Source: Parapusillimonas granuli
GTDB taxonomy: Bacteria > Pseudomonadota > Gammaproteobacteria > Burkholderiales > Burkholderiaceae_B
DNA: 64,000 bases
Direction: 5' to 3'
Assembly (NCBI RefSeq): GCF_013416525.1
Contig: NZ_JACCEM010000010.1
Location: forward strand, 1 to 64,000
Part shown: positions 1 through 9,157 of the stretch, piece after piece
Layout of the letters: each line of letters begins with the position of its first letter
Numbering within the stretch: position 1 is the first letter of the stretch
Program-made: the position numbers and the translations under genes
The notes under the pieces: model-generated
Told to the model about the DNA's origin: nothing
Databases searched by the model: none
What the model saw: only the letters and a program-made list of their open reading frames with translations

Positions 1-193
1 CGGCCGGGGCCGGTGCCGCGGCGGGCGCCGGCGCGGGGGCCGCGGGAGCGGCCTCGGGCACGTGGGCGACGGGCTGCATCGCCTGCGAGAACTTGACGAT
101 GCGGACCTTGCCTTCGCCTTCGGTGATTTCAAGCTCGGCAATGCCCGACTCGGCGACCAGGTCGATCAGGGTTTTGAGTTTTCTTAAGTCCAT
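1..193 (-). CDS. accB: Biotin carboxyl carrier protein of acetyl-CoA carboxylase, N-terminal part only
   Basis: Only the first 64 codons lie in the window; the gene runs off the left edge. The N-terminus begins [13 protein letters not shown], followed by [18 protein letters not shown] and then an Ala/Pro-rich linker, the classic AccB layout before the C-terminal biotinyl domain, which is not visible here. AccB carries the carboxyl group in the first step of fatty acid synthesis. The start at 193 is preceded by GGGAAG four bases upstream; an in-frame ATG at 205 would add four residues and is less likely. aroQ lies just upstream on the same strand, the order common in proteobacteria, with accC expected outside the window. 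Confidence 0.93.
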   Translation of the reverse strand, partial: MDLRKLKTLIDLVAESGIAELEITEGEGKVRIVKFSQAMQPVAHVPEAAPAAPAPAPAAAPAPA

Positions 194-283
194 AAAACTT
201 CCCATGACGTTACTCAGCGATCAGCGCACAGAGTGAACGTTGATGATGATGATTAATAATCAAAGCAAGGAGGAACCCCCGCC

Positions 284-718
284 TCAGTGGGCCAAGGCAT
301 ACTGCAGGGCGGCCTCGTATCCGAAAGCGCCCAGCCCGGCCACCACGCCTTGCGCCACGTCCGACAGATAAGAGACGTGACGGAAGGGCTCCCGCTTATA
401 TACGTTGGATAAATGCACTTCGACAAAAGGTATGTTGACCGCGCCCAGGGCATCGCGCAGCGCGACGCTGGTGTGCGTATACGCTGCCGCGTTGATGATG
501 ATGAAATCGACGGATTCCCGGCGCGCGGCCTGTATGCGATCGACCAGCTCGCCTTCATGATTGCTTTGAAACACGCTGCACTCGGCGCCGGCGCCCGCGG
601 CCAGCTGTTGCAGGCGCCGATTGATGTCATCCAGTGTTTGCCGGCCATAGATTTCTGGCTCGCGCGTGCCGAGCAGGTTCAGATTGGGGCCATGCAAAAC
701 GAGAATGTGCTGCGCCAT
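284..718 (-). CDS. aroQ: 3-dehydroquinate dehydratase, type II
   Basis: A 144-residue protein of normal length for the small dodecameric type II enzyme, which converts 3-dehydroquinate to 3-dehydroshikimate in the shikimate pathway. Family motifs are clear: [16 protein letters not shown] near the N-terminus with the catalytic tyrosine, [12 protein letters not shown] in the middle, and EVHLSN followed by REPFRHVSY toward the end. It precedes accB on the same strand by about 90 bases, so co-transcription is likely. aroE of the same pathway lies at 6313-7170 on the other strand. Confidence 0.97.
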   Translation of the reverse strand: MAQHILVLHGPNLNLLGTREPEIYGRQTLDDINRRLQQLAAGAGAECSVFQSNHEGELVDRIQAARRESVDFIIINAAAYTHTSVALRDALGAVNIPFVEVHLSNVYKREPFRHVSYLSDVAQGVVAGLGAFGYEAALQYALAH

Positions 719-835
719 TGCGAATATTTGGTGAAGACAGACCGCCTTTTTACGCTAAAAAGCGGTATTTGTCCATTAAATGGAAGGCCTGCCCGATACC
801 CGGCGGCCGCCTTCCGCCCGATGCCCGGACGGCTT

Positions 836-1345
836 TCAGCTCATTCCGGCAATGTAGGCGTCGAGCTCTTCAGGCTTGATCTGGCCGAGATAATGGCGGA
901 CATAGCGGCCATCCTTGTCGAAAACCACGGTGAACGGCAAGCCGCCGTTTTTATTGCCCAGCTCGCGCATGAGCTTGATGCCGCCGTGGCCCGCAATGAG
1001 CAGGGGGTAGGACACCTTGACCTTTTGCCCGAATTTTTCCACATTGGCGGCGGTGTCGACCGCCAGGCCGACGAACTGGACGCCCGGATACTTTTTATGC
1101 AGCGCATCGAGGTCGGGCATTTCCTTCACGCAGGGCGGGCACCAAGTCGCCCAGAAATTGAGCACCACCGGCTTGCCCAGGTAGCTGCGAAAAGGGGTGT
1201 CGCCTCCCGCCGCCGAAGGGAATTCATTGGCATAGAAAGCGTGGGGCGGCAGCGCGGCGGCGCGCGCCACCGGCGCAATGCTGGAAAGGCCGGCGGCAAC
1301 GATGGGGGCCAGAGAGGCCCGGCGCAGGAACTCTCGCCGTTTCAT
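836..1345 (-). CDS. TlpA/ResA-like thioredoxin-fold protein with Tat-type signal
   Basis: 169 residues. The N-terminus KRREFLRRASLAP followed by an Ala-rich hydrophobic stretch fits a twin-arginine (Tat) signal, so export to the periplasm is expected. The mature part is an AhpC/TSA-Redoxin-type thioredoxin domain with the active site WATWCPPC, as in TlpA, ResA and DsbE. Such proteins reduce disulfides, often in cytochrome c maturation, but the substrate cannot be read from the sequence. I chose the start at 1345 because it opens directly with the Tat motif; upstream in-frame starts would run into the control region of the divergent mpl gene. Confidence 0.85.
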   Translation of the reverse strand: MKRREFLRRASLAPIVAAGLSSIAPVARAAALPPHAFYANEFPSAAGGDTPFRSYLGKPVVLNFWATWCPPCVKEMPDLDALHKKYPGVQFVGLAVDTAANVEKFGQKVKVSYPLLIAGHGGIKLMRELGNKNGGLPFTVVFDKDGRYVRHYLGQIKPEELDAYIAGMS

Positions 1346-1460
1346 GATGGACCTGTGGAAAATGACCGTACGCCGCCAATCATAGCACCCGTCCGGGGTC
1401 GGGCCCCGGGCCCCGGAGCACGGCCCCCTTATGACTACAATATGCCCCCGGAGGAAAAAA

Positions 1461-2822
1461 ATGCACTTACACATACTTGGCATCTGCGGCACCTTCATGG
1501 GCGGGCTCGCGCTGATCGCGCGCTCCGCCGGGCACACCGTGACGGGTTGCGACGCCGGCGTCTATCCCCCGATGAGCACTCAGCTGCAAGAACAGGGCAT
1601 CGACCTGATAGAAGGCTTCGACGCCGCCCAGACCGCGCTCAAGCCCGACCTGTACGTCGTCGGCAACGTGGTGACACGCGGCAACCCGCTGATGGAGGCC
1701 ATACTGGACCAGGGCCTGCCCTACATCTCCGGCCCACAATGGCTGGGCGACCACATCCTGGCCGGACGCCACGTGCTGGCCGTCGCCGGCACCCATGGCA
1801 AGACCACCACGAGCTCCATGCTGGCCTGGATACTCGAATACGCCGGCATGGCGCCCGACTTCCTCATCGGCGGCATCGCCCCCGACCTGAAAGTATCCGC
1901 GCGCTATCGCCCGGACGGCCGATTCTTCGTCATCGAAGCCGACGAATACGACACGGCCTTCTTCGACAAGCGCTCCAAGTTCGTGCACTACCGCCCCCGC
2001 AGCGCCGTATTGAACAACCTGGAATACGACCACGCCGACATCTTTCCGGACCTGGCCGCCATCGAGACACAGTTCCACCACCTCGTGCGCACCATCCCTG
2101 CGCAAGGGACCATCATCCGCCCCACGGTCTCCGACGCCCTGGATCGCGTCATCGCGCGCGGCGCCTGGACGCCCATCGTGACATTCGGCGATGGCGGTGA
2201 ATGGCAAGCCCGCGCCGACGACCGGACCGACGGCTTCGAAGTCGTTCGCGCCCAGCGGCCGGCGGGCACGGTGCACTGGACGCTGACCGGCGAGCACAAT
2301 CGCCTGAACGCCCTGGCGGCGCTGGCCGCCGCCGACCGGGCGGGCGTCGCCACGGAAACGGCCATTCAGGCCTTGTCCGCATTCCAGGGCGTGAAGCGCC
2401 GCATGGAACTGCGCGGCAGCGTGCGCGGCATCCAGGTCTACGACGACTTCGCGCATCACCCCACCGCCATCGACACCACCTTGTCGGGCCTGCGCGCCCA
2501 GGTCGGCCGCGACCGCATCCTGGCCGTCCTGGAGCCCCGATCCAATACCATGAAGCTCGGCGCCATGGCCGCCAAGCTGCCCGACGCGCTGCGCTCGGCC
2601 GACCTGGTGTTCTGCTTCGGCGCGCGGGAAGGCAAGCACGCCCTGGGCTGGGATCCCGGCCAGGTTCTGGCGCCGCTGGGCGCGCGGGCGACGTCCTACT
2701 CCGATCTGGATAAAATGATAGACGCCATCCGCCTTGCGGCCCGCCCGGGGGACCACGTCCTGGTGATGAGCAACGGCGGCTTCGGCGGAATTCACCAGAA
2801 GCTTCTGGATCGGCTGCAATAA
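1461..2822 (+). CDS. mpl: UDP-N-acetylmuramate:L-alanyl-gamma-D-glutamyl-meso-diaminopimelate ligase
   Basis: 453 residues, the usual Mpl length. It starts MHLHILGICGTFMGG, has the Mur-ligase ATP loop GTHGKTTTS near residues 109-117, the EADEYDTAFFDKRSKF motif, and the Mpl-typical FAHHPTAI and LEPRSNTM segments. Mpl joins recovered murein tripeptide to UDP-MurNAc in the cytoplasm during peptidoglycan recycling; the muropeptide permease ampG lies at 55304-56545. The start at 1461 follows a GGAGG sequence at 1450-1454. It is divergent from the thioredoxin gene and followed 39 bases later by the esterase gene. Confidence 0.95.
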   Translation: MHLHILGICGTFMGGLALIARSAGHTVTGCDAGVYPPMSTQLQEQGIDLIEGFDAAQTALKPDLYVVGNVVTRGNPLMEAILDQGLPYISGPQWLGDHILAGRHVLAVAGTHGKTTTSSMLAWILEYAGMAPDFLIGGIAPDLKVSARYRPDGRFFVIEADEYDTAFFDKRSKFVHYRPRSAVLNNLEYDHADIFPDLAAIETQFHHLVRTIPAQGTIIRPTVSDALDRVIARGAWTPIVTFGDGGEWQARADDRTDGFEVVRAQRPAGTVHWTLTGEHNRLNALAALAAADRAGVATETAIQALSAFQGVKRRMELRGSVRGIQVYDDFAHHPTAIDTTLSGLRAQVGRDRILAVLEPRSNTMKLGAMAAKLPDALRSADLVFCFGAREGKHALGWDPGQVLAPLGARATSYSDLDKMIDAIRLAARPGDHVLVMSNGGFGGIHQKLLDRLQ

Positions 2823-2861
2823 GCGTACGCGCGCGCACCATTACTTCTACAGGCTCGCCCC

Positions 2862-3455
2862 ATGCTTCTATACCTGCACGGCTTCCGTTCCTCTCCGCAG
2901 TCGCACAAGGCGACCTTGATGGCGCGCGCCATGCAGGAGCGCGGCCGCGGGCAAGACTGGTCGTGCCCGCAGCTGCCGGCCAGCCCGCGGCGGGCGCTCG
3001 AGCTCGCCCACCGCCTGATAGAACAGGCGGTCGACCAGCGCGGCCTGGACCCGCGGCGCGACCTGGTCGTCGTCGGGTCCTCGCTGGGCGGCTACTACGC
3101 CGCCTGCCTGGCCGAACACTGGAAGTGCCGCGCCGTCCTGCTCAATCCCGTGGTCCATGCCGCCCGGGATCTGGCCACGCAAGTGGGCGAGCATACCCAG
3201 TTCCATTCCGACGCGCCCTTCCATTTCCTGCCCGAGTACGTCGACGAGCTCGCCGAAATGGCCGTCGGCCGCCCGGCGCACCCTGAAAAGTATTATCTGC
3301 TTGCGGCAAAAGGGGACGAGGTGCTCGACTGGCGCGAAATGGCGGATTGGTTCGCCGGCAGCAAAGGCCGCATTCTCGAGGGCGGCGACCACGGCATTTC
3401 CGACTTCGATCGATGGCTGCCCGAAGTGATGGAGTTTGCGCTGGCCCCCGGCTAG
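2862..3455 (+). CDS. YqiA-family alpha/beta-hydrolase (putative esterase)
   Basis: 197 residues. It begins MLLYLHGFRSSPQSHKA, the YqiA/UPF0227 signature, and carries the nucleophile elbow GSSLGG near residue 73, with later acidic and His residues (GDEVLDW, GGDHGISDF) suited to a Ser-Asp-His triad. The E. coli relative YqiA hydrolyses short acyl esters in vitro; the natural substrate is unknown. It sits between mpl and the ribonuclease gene on the same strand, so it is probably part of that transcription unit. Confidence 0.85.
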   Translation: MLLYLHGFRSSPQSHKATLMARAMQERGRGQDWSCPQLPASPRRALELAHRLIEQAVDQRGLDPRRDLVVVGSSLGGYYAACLAEHWKCRAVLLNPVVHAARDLATQVGEHTQFHSDAPFHFLPEYVDELAEMAVGRPAHPEKYYLLAAKGDEVLDWREMADWFAGSKGRILEGGDHGISDFDRWLPEVMEFALAPG

Positions 3456-3520
3456 GCTGCCGGCGCAAGCCTTTTTTATAGACACCGATATGCGGCACAC
3501 GCATATCAAGACGGAAAATC

Positions 3521-5407
3521 ATGTACGTTCTTTACGAAGACAGCGGAAATTTCAAGGCGGAAAAGATATTTTCGCAAAGCGACTCGACCATGCAGGTGGA
3601 ATCCGAGTCAGGCAAGCGCAGCAAGATAAAGAACGCGAGCGTTTTGTTCAGCTTCGAGCAGCCCGCCCCCGCCGTGCTGCTCGAAGAAGCGGCGGCGCAG
3701 GCGCAGGCCCTGGACGTCGGCTTCCTGTGGGAATGCGCGCCGCAGGAAGAATTCGAGGCCGCCGCCTTCGCCGAGGAATACTACGGGCACCCGCCCAGCG
3801 CCGTGGAAAAGGCCGCGCTGATCTTCGCGCTGAACGACGCCCCCGCCTATTTCCATCGGCGCGGCAAAGGCCGCTACCGGCCCGCCCCGCCCGACATCCT
3901 CGCCGCCGCCCTTGCTGCCATGGAAAAGAAGCAGAAACAGGCGGCCCAGCAGCAGGAGTGGACGGACGAGATGATCGCCGGCCGTCTGCCCGAGCCCATC
4001 GCCCGGGCCGCAAGCTCCTTCTTGACCCGTCCCGACAAGAACAGCCTGGAATGGAAGGCCTTCGATGCCGCCGTACAGCAGCGGGGCACCAGCGCCGAGA
4101 AGCTGCTGCTGGACCTGGGGGCATGGCCGCATCCGCTCGCCTTGCACCAGCATCGCTTCCTGTCCACGCATTTCCCGAAAGGCCATGAGTTCGCGCCGGT
4201 GCAATTGGCGGGCATCGAACGCGATCTCCCTCTTGCGGACGTGGAAGCGTATTCGGTCGACGACGGCCAGACCATAGAGGTCGACGACGCCTTGTCGGTC
4301 ACCATGCAGGGGCCGGACGTCGCCACGATAGGGGTGCACATCGCGGTGCCGGGGCTGGCGGTCACCCGCGACAACGAACTGGACAAGCTTGCGCGCAGCC
4401 GGATGTCCACCGTCTACATACCGGGCCTGAAGATTCCCATGCTGCCCGGCGAGCTGATCAGCGCGTTCTCGCTGGACGCGGGGCGGCCCCGCCCGGCGCT
4501 GTCCCTGTATGTGACCGCCAATTTGGCGACGGGCGAACTGCTTGCGCATGAAACCCGGGTCGAACGCATACAGGTGCGCGAGAACCTTCGCCATCACGTG
4601 CTGGAACCGCTGGTGACCGAAGAGGCGCTGAACGACCCAGGCGCCCAGTTGCCTTACGGACACTGGCTCCGGCCCCTGTGGCGGCAGGCGCAGCATCTGT
4701 CCAGGCAGCGCGAGGAAGTGCGCGGCAAGCCCGAGAACAACGGCCGGGTCGAATACTCATTCGCCCTGCTCGGCCCCCACGACGACCCGAACACACCGGT
4801 GCAATTGATACCGCGCCAGCGCAATGCGCCTCTGGACCGCCTGGTCGCGGAATACATGATTCTGACGAACAATCTCTGGGGAGGCATGCTCGCGCAGTAC
4901 GGCGTGCCCGGCATCTACCGCTCGCAGCAGGCCGGACGGGTGCGCATGTCCACCCACGCGCTGCCGCACGAAGCGATAGGCGTGCCCCAGTATGCATGGT
5001 CGACCTCGCCGCTGCGGCGCTATGTGGACCTGGTCAATCAGTGGCAGATCCTGGCCGCCGCCGAACACGGCGTCTCGGCCCGGCTGGTCGCGCCCTTCAA
5101 GCCCAAGGACGCCGACCTCTTCGCCATCATCGGCGCCTTCGATTCGCAATACACGGCCTGGGGCGACTATCAATCGGCCATGGAGCGCTACTGGTGCATG
5201 CGCTGGCTGCAGCAGCAGGGCCTGGCCACGGTGCGCGGCACGGTCATCCGCGACGACCTGGTCCGGCTCGATTGCGCGCCTTTCGTGACCCGTGTCGCGG
5301 CCTTGCCGGAGCTGGAACGGGGGCAGCCCGTCCTGCTCGACATACTGGGCTATGATGAACTTGCGCTTGAACTGGACTGCCGGCTGCGGGAAGTGATCAC
5401 GGCCTGA
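3521..5407 (+). CDS. RNB-domain ribonuclease (RNase II/R-like)
   Basis: 628 residues, close to RNase II (about 640) and shorter than RNase R. The RNB catalytic segment near residues 244-256 reads YSVDDGQTIEVDDALSV: the metal-binding DD-A core is present, and a Glu stands where RNase II has Asp207, as I recall for other IDDxxTxEIDDA subfamily members. SPLRRYVDLVNQW near residue 495 supplies the conserved arginines. The N-terminal RNA-binding part is not a clear cold-shock domain, and the C-terminal S1-like part is short. Predicted role: 3'-to-5' exonuclease acting on RNA in the cytoplasm. It lies between the esterase and tonB-like genes on the same strand. Confidence 0.85.
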   Translation: MYVLYEDSGNFKAEKIFSQSDSTMQVESESGKRSKIKNASVLFSFEQPAPAVLLEEAAAQAQALDVGFLWECAPQEEFEAAAFAEEYYGHPPSAVEKAALIFALNDAPAYFHRRGKGRYRPAPPDILAAALAAMEKKQKQAAQQQEWTDEMIAGRLPEPIARAASSFLTRPDKNSLEWKAFDAAVQQRGTSAEKLLLDLGAWPHPLALHQHRFLSTHFPKGHEFAPVQLAGIERDLPLADVEAYSVDDGQTIEVDDALSVTMQGPDVATIGVHIAVPGLAVTRDNELDKLARSRMSTVYIPGLKIPMLPGELISAFSLDAGRPRPALSLYVTANLATGELLAHETRVERIQVRENLRHHVLEPLVTEEALNDPGAQLPYGHWLRPLWRQAQHLSRQREEVRGKPENNGRVEYSFALLGPHDDPNTPVQLIPRQRNAPLDRLVAEYMILTNNLWGGMLAQYGVPGIYRSQQAGRVRMSTHALPHEAIGVPQYAWSTSPLRRYVDLVNQWQILAAAEHGVSARLVAPFKPKDADLFAIIGAFDSQYTAWGDYQSAMERYWCMRWLQQQGLATVRGTVIRDDLVRLDCAPFVTRVAALPELERGQPVLLDILGYDELALELDCRLREVITA

Positions 5408-5434
5408 CGCCGGCCAACCCCCACAGGCACCCAC

Positions 5435-6316
5435 ATGACCACGCTTTTCGCCCTGCCCGAACTGCGAGCGCCGCGTAACGACTACCTGCGCATTGCCTTC
5501 GTGCTGTCGCTGGCCATACACGCCGCGGTCCTGAGCCTGCATTTCTCCCCGCCGCCGGCGCCGCCCGACCCGGCGGAGCGCCCGCTGGAAGTGACGCTGG
5601 TCAACGCCCGCAGCGAAGTGGCGCCGCTGCAGGCCCAGGCGCTGGCCCAGGACGACCTCATGGGCGGCGGATACGCCCAGGAAAAACTCGCCTCGTCCCC
5701 CTTGCCGCGCACCAGCACCGAAACGGCGGACGAGGTCGTCCTGGCCGCCTTGCGCCAGCGCCAGCGCGAACTCGAAGCGGAGCAGCTGCGCCTGTATACC
5801 GCGCTGACGTCGCCGGACCACGTGCCCGCGCAGCGCGACACCGGCGTTTCGTCGGACGCCACCGGCGAGGACGGCCCGGACGAGCAGGAACAGGAAAGCC
5901 TGATACTGAATGCGCAGATCAGCGCATTGAAAGAGCGCATAGAGCGGTACAACTCGCAGCCGCGCCTGCAGTTCACCGGGCCGACCACGCGCTCGGTGAA
6001 CTATGCCGAATACGTCGAAGCCTGGCGCAAGAAGATCGAGCTGCTGGGCACTGAGCACTACCCGGACGAAGCGCGCGGCAAGGTATACGGCAGTCTGCAG
6101 CTGACGGTGTACATACGCAAGGACGGCTCGCTGGACCGCATCGAGATCGACCGCCCGTCCAGCCACGCCATCCTGAATCTCGCCGCTTCCCGCATCGTGC
6201 AGCTGGCGGCGCCCTTCGCCCCGCTGCCTCCCGCCATCGCCCGCGAAACCGACATCCTGGCCATTACGCGGACGTGGAATTTCATCAACCAGACACTCGA
6301 AACCGAGATCCCGTGA
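5435..6316 (+). CDS. TonB-like energy transducer family protein
   Basis: 293 residues. One membrane helix near residues 18-37 (YLRIAFVLSLAIHAAVLSL) is followed by PPPAPPDP, a long polar central part rich in Gln/Glu that may be helical, and a C-terminal TonB-fold domain (about 190-293) with YIRKDGSLDRIEIDRPS and AAPFAPLPPAI. TonB links inner-membrane energy to outer-membrane receptors, but no exbB/exbD is next to it and the Pro-rich region is very short, so it may be a diverged paralogue with another envelope role. Its stop codon overlaps the aroE start by four bases (GTGA), so translation is probably coupled. Confidence 0.75.
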   Translation: MTTLFALPELRAPRNDYLRIAFVLSLAIHAAVLSLHFSPPPAPPDPAERPLEVTLVNARSEVAPLQAQALAQDDLMGGGYAQEKLASSPLPRTSTETADEVVLAALRQRQRELEAEQLRLYTALTSPDHVPAQRDTGVSSDATGEDGPDEQEQESLILNAQISALKERIERYNSQPRLQFTGPTTRSVNYAEYVEAWRKKIELLGTEHYPDEARGKVYGSLQLTVYIRKDGSLDRIEIDRPSSHAILNLAASRIVQLAAPFAPLPPAIARETDILAITRTWNFINQTLETEIP

Positions 6317-7170
6317 CCCATCCCGATTCCCGCAAACGCTACGCAGTCGTCGGCAATCCCATCGCGCATAGCCGCTCGCCCTGCATACACGAGGCCTTCG
6401 CCCGCCAGACGGGCATTGCCCTGAGCTACGAGCGCATTCTGGCGCCGCTGGACGGCTTCGCCGCCACCGTGCGGGAGTTCTTCGACCAGGGCGGCGCCGG
6501 CCTGAACGTCACCGTGCCGTTCAAGGAACAGGCCTGCGCGCTCGCCGGAGAACGCCTGAGCGACCGGGCCCGCCTGGCCGGCGCCGCCAACACCCTGTGG
6601 ATGCGCGACGGCCTGCTGCACGGCTGCAACACGGACGGCGTCGGGCTGGTCGACGATCTGATCCGATTGGGCCACTCGCCGGCCGGCCGCAGGGTCCTGC
6701 TGGTGGGCGCGGGCGGCGCCGCCAAGGGCGTCGCGCTGCCCTTGATCGAGGCGGGCTGCGCGGCGCTGCGCATCGTCAACCGGACGCCGGCGCGGGCCGC
6801 CGAGCTCGGCGCTCGGCTGGCCTCCCAACTGCCTCCGATGGCCTCCCGCATCACGGCCGGCGGCCTGGACGAAGCCGAAGGCGACTGGGACATCGTCGTC
6901 AACGCGAGCTCCAGCAGCCTGGGCGGGGAGCCCCCCGCGCTGCCGGCGGGCATCTATGCCGACGGCGCCCTCGCCTACGACATGGTCTACGGCTCCGCTG
7001 AAACGCCTTTCATGCGGCAGGCGCAGGCCCAGGGCGTCCGGCATCGCGCCGACGGCCTGGGCATGCTGGTCGGCCAGGCGGCCGCAAGCTTCGCCATCTG
7101 GAACGGCGTCGCTCCCGAGACGGGGCCGGTTCTGGAAGCGCTGCGGCGCAGCCTGCAAGACGGCGCCTAG
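6313..7170 (+). CDS. aroE: Shikimate dehydrogenase (NADP+)
   Basis: 285 residues starting from a GTG at 6313 inside the end of the tonB-like gene. Shikimate-binding motif NPIAHSRSPCIHEAF, catalytic lysine in VTVPFKEQA, NTDGVGL with the catalytic Asp, and the nucleotide loop GAGGAAKGV are all in order. It reduces 3-dehydroshikimate to shikimate. An upstream ATG at 6274 would lengthen the protein by 13 unconserved residues, so I reject it. mtgA follows ten bases later. Confidence 0.96.
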   Translation: MTHPDSRKRYAVVGNPIAHSRSPCIHEAFARQTGIALSYERILAPLDGFAATVREFFDQGGAGLNVTVPFKEQACALAGERLSDRARLAGAANTLWMRDGLLHGCNTDGVGLVDDLIRLGHSPAGRRVLLVGAGGAAKGVALPLIEAGCAALRIVNRTPARAAELGARLASQLPPMASRITAGGLDEAEGDWDIVVNASSSSLGGEPPALPAGIYADGALAYDMVYGSAETPFMRQAQAQGVRHRADGLGMLVGQAAASFAIWNGVAPETGPVLEALRRSLQDGA

Positions 7171-7179
7171 GGCGGCGGC

Positions 7180-7899
7180 ATGGCCGGCAACCGGAGCCTG
7201 GGCAAGATGGCGGCAACGGCGCTGCTGCTCGCCTTTGCCGCCCTGCTCCTGTATCTTTTCGGCCTTTTCGTCATGGTCCTGTGGCTGAGCGTGCGCGATC
7301 CCGGCAGCAGCGCCTTCATGCGGGCCACGCTGAGCGAACTGCGCGCAAGCGACCCCGACGCGGAAATAAAGTACCGCTGGGTTCCATATGAAAACATCAG
7401 CGATCACCTGAAGCGCGCCGTGGTGGCATCGGAGGACGCGAACTTCCTGGACCACTACGGCGTCGAATGGGAAGCCATACGCAAGGCCTGGGAGTACAAC
7501 CGCCGGCAGGCCGAGCGCGGCGCCAGCCGCATGCGCGGCGGCTCGACCATCACCCAGCAGCTTGCCAAGAATCTGTTCCTGTCCGGTTCGCGGTCGTATG
7601 TCCGCAAGGCGCAAGAGCTCGTGCTCACCTACATGATCGAAACCGTCATGAGCAAGCGCCGCATCCTGGAGCTCTACCTGAACGTCGCGCAGTGGGGCAC
7701 CAACGTCTTCGGCGCGGAAGCCGCGGCCCGCCATTATTACAAGACCGGCGCGGACCGGCTGGGCGCGCAGCAGGCCGCCAGGCTGGCCTCCATGCTGCCC
7801 CGGCCCGCCTATTACGACGAACACGGCAATACCGCTTATTTGAATTCGCGCACCAGCACCATCCGCAAGCGCATGCAACTGGTGGAAATCCCCGAGTGA
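7180..7899 (+). CDS. mtgA: Monofunctional peptidoglycan glycosyltransferase
   Basis: 239 residues, the normal MtgA size. An N-terminal membrane anchor (about 10-36) is followed by a GT51 domain with the catalytic-glutamate segment VVASEDANFLDHYG, then MRGGSTITQQLAKNLFLS and RRILELYLNVAQWG. It polymerises lipid II into glycan strands at the periplasmic face of the inner membrane and lacks a transpeptidase domain. It follows aroE after only nine bases, a pairing known in related betaproteobacteria. Confidence 0.96.
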   Translation: MAGNRSLGKMAATALLLAFAALLLYLFGLFVMVLWLSVRDPGSSAFMRATLSELRASDPDAEIKYRWVPYENISDHLKRAVVASEDANFLDHYGVEWEAIRKAWEYNRRQAERGASRMRGGSTITQQLAKNLFLSGSRSYVRKAQELVLTYMIETVMSKRRILELYLNVAQWGTNVFGAEAAARHYYKTGADRLGAQQAARLASMLPRPAYYDEHGNTAYLNSRTSTIRKRMQLVEIPE

Positions 7900-7978
7900 A
7901 GCCATGCCCGCACGGCGCATAATGTTAATCTTTTGTCTTTGAACACAGAATGCACGCCTTGGCGCCTGCAGCCTTTCG

Positions 7979-9157
7979 ATGCGCACCGCACGCCGTTACC
8001 TCGCCCGTGAAATCTACCGATCCAGCGCCGTCGTCCTCGTGGCGCTGCTGGGCCTCTTCACTTTCTTCGCCCTGATCGAAGAACTGGACAGCGTAGGCAG
8101 CAAGTTCACCCTGCTCAATCTGTTCTATATACAGGCGCTGGCGCTGCCGACCCGACTGTACGACCTTCTGCCCATCGGCTTGCTGATCGGCGCCATCCTG
8201 GCGCTGGCCGGGCTGGCGCAACGCAACGAGCTGGTCATCCTGCGGGTTTCCGGCGTCAGCGGCATCAAGCTGCTGACCATGCTCTGGCTGGTGACGGCCC
8301 CCCTGGTGGCGGGCGCGTTCCTGCTGTCCGAGGTGATCACGCCGGCGGCGGAAATGAAGACCAGCGAAGCCAACATGACCTTGCTCGGCCGGTCCGACGG
8401 CAGCCGCCTGAGCAGCGGATACTGGTTCAAGGAAGCCGACGGCCGGGGCGGCACGCGCGTCATCAACATCCTGCAGCTGCGCAGCAGCGGCGAAGTGGCG
8501 GACGTGACCTTGTATGAATTCAATCACGGGCAGGAACTGCAATCCATGTCGCAGGCCAAGAGCGGCCGTTTCGCGGCCGGCTCGCTCGTTCTGAGCGACC
8601 TGACGGAAACCGTGATCGACGCCAACGCGGTGTCCGCCCTTGCCGACGCCCGGACGCCGACGGCGCCCGTCACGCGCCTGGAAACGCACGCAACGCGAAC
8701 GCTGCGCACCAGCCTGACGCCCGAGCGCCTGATCGCGCGCATCCTGACGCCCGAGCGCATGTCCATACTCGACCTTGCCGACTACATCGATTACCTGCGC
8801 GACAACCAATTGCAGACCGACAGGCAGGTGGTGGCGCTGTGGCGCAAGATGGCCTATCCGTTCACGCTGCTGGTCATGATCACCATCGCCGCCCCCATCG
8901 GCTTCATGCAGACGCGCCGGGGCGGGGTCGGCAGCAAGGTATTCGTCGGCATCCTGCTGGGCGTGGGCTTCTTCATGCTGAATCAGCTGGCGCTCAACCT
9001 GGGCATGCTGAGCAAATGGGCGCCCTGGGTGACCGCCCTGGTGCCCAACCTCGGGGCCCTGGGCATTGCTCTGGCGGCCCTGATACTCATGGAAAACCAA
9101 CACAATGTAAGGCGCTTCAATCGGGCGCACTGGCCATGGAGCAAGCCCGCGGCATGA
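7979..9157 (+). CDS. lptG: LptG-like lipopolysaccharide export permease
   Basis: 392 residues of the YjgP/YjgQ family. Three N-terminal membrane helices ([55 protein letters not shown]), a large periplasmic beta-jellyroll part (about 110-290), then three C-terminal helices ([19 protein letters not shown] onward). With LptF and LptB it extracts LPS from the inner membrane. No lptF copy is adjacent, although lptF and lptG usually form a pair. Its stop overlaps the apaH start by four bases (ATGA). Confidence 0.88.
   Translation: MRTARRYLAREIYRSSAVVLVALLGLFTFFALIEELDSVGSKFTLLNLFYIQALALPTRLYDLLPIGLLIGAILALAGLAQRNELVILRVSGVSGIKLLTMLWLVTAPLVAGAFLLSEVITPAAEMKTSEANMTLLGRSDGSRLSSGYWFKEADGRGGTRVINILQLRSSGEVADVTLYEFNHGQELQSMSQAKSGRFAAGSLVLSDLTETVIDANAVSALADARTPTAPVTRLETHATRTLRTSLTPERLIARILTPERMSILDLADYIDYLRDNQLQTDRQVVALWRKMAYPFTLLVMITIAAPIGFMQTRRGGVGSKVFVGILLGVGFFMLNQLALNLGMLSKWAPWVTALVPNLGALGIALAALILMENQHNVRRFNRAHWPWSKPAA

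Noticed and set aside
413-2200. A 595-codon plus-strand open frame across aroQ, the thioredoxin gene and part of mpl
   Set aside because: It is antisense or out of frame to three well-recognised genes and has shadow-like Arg/Pro/Ala composition; high GC removes stops from such frames.
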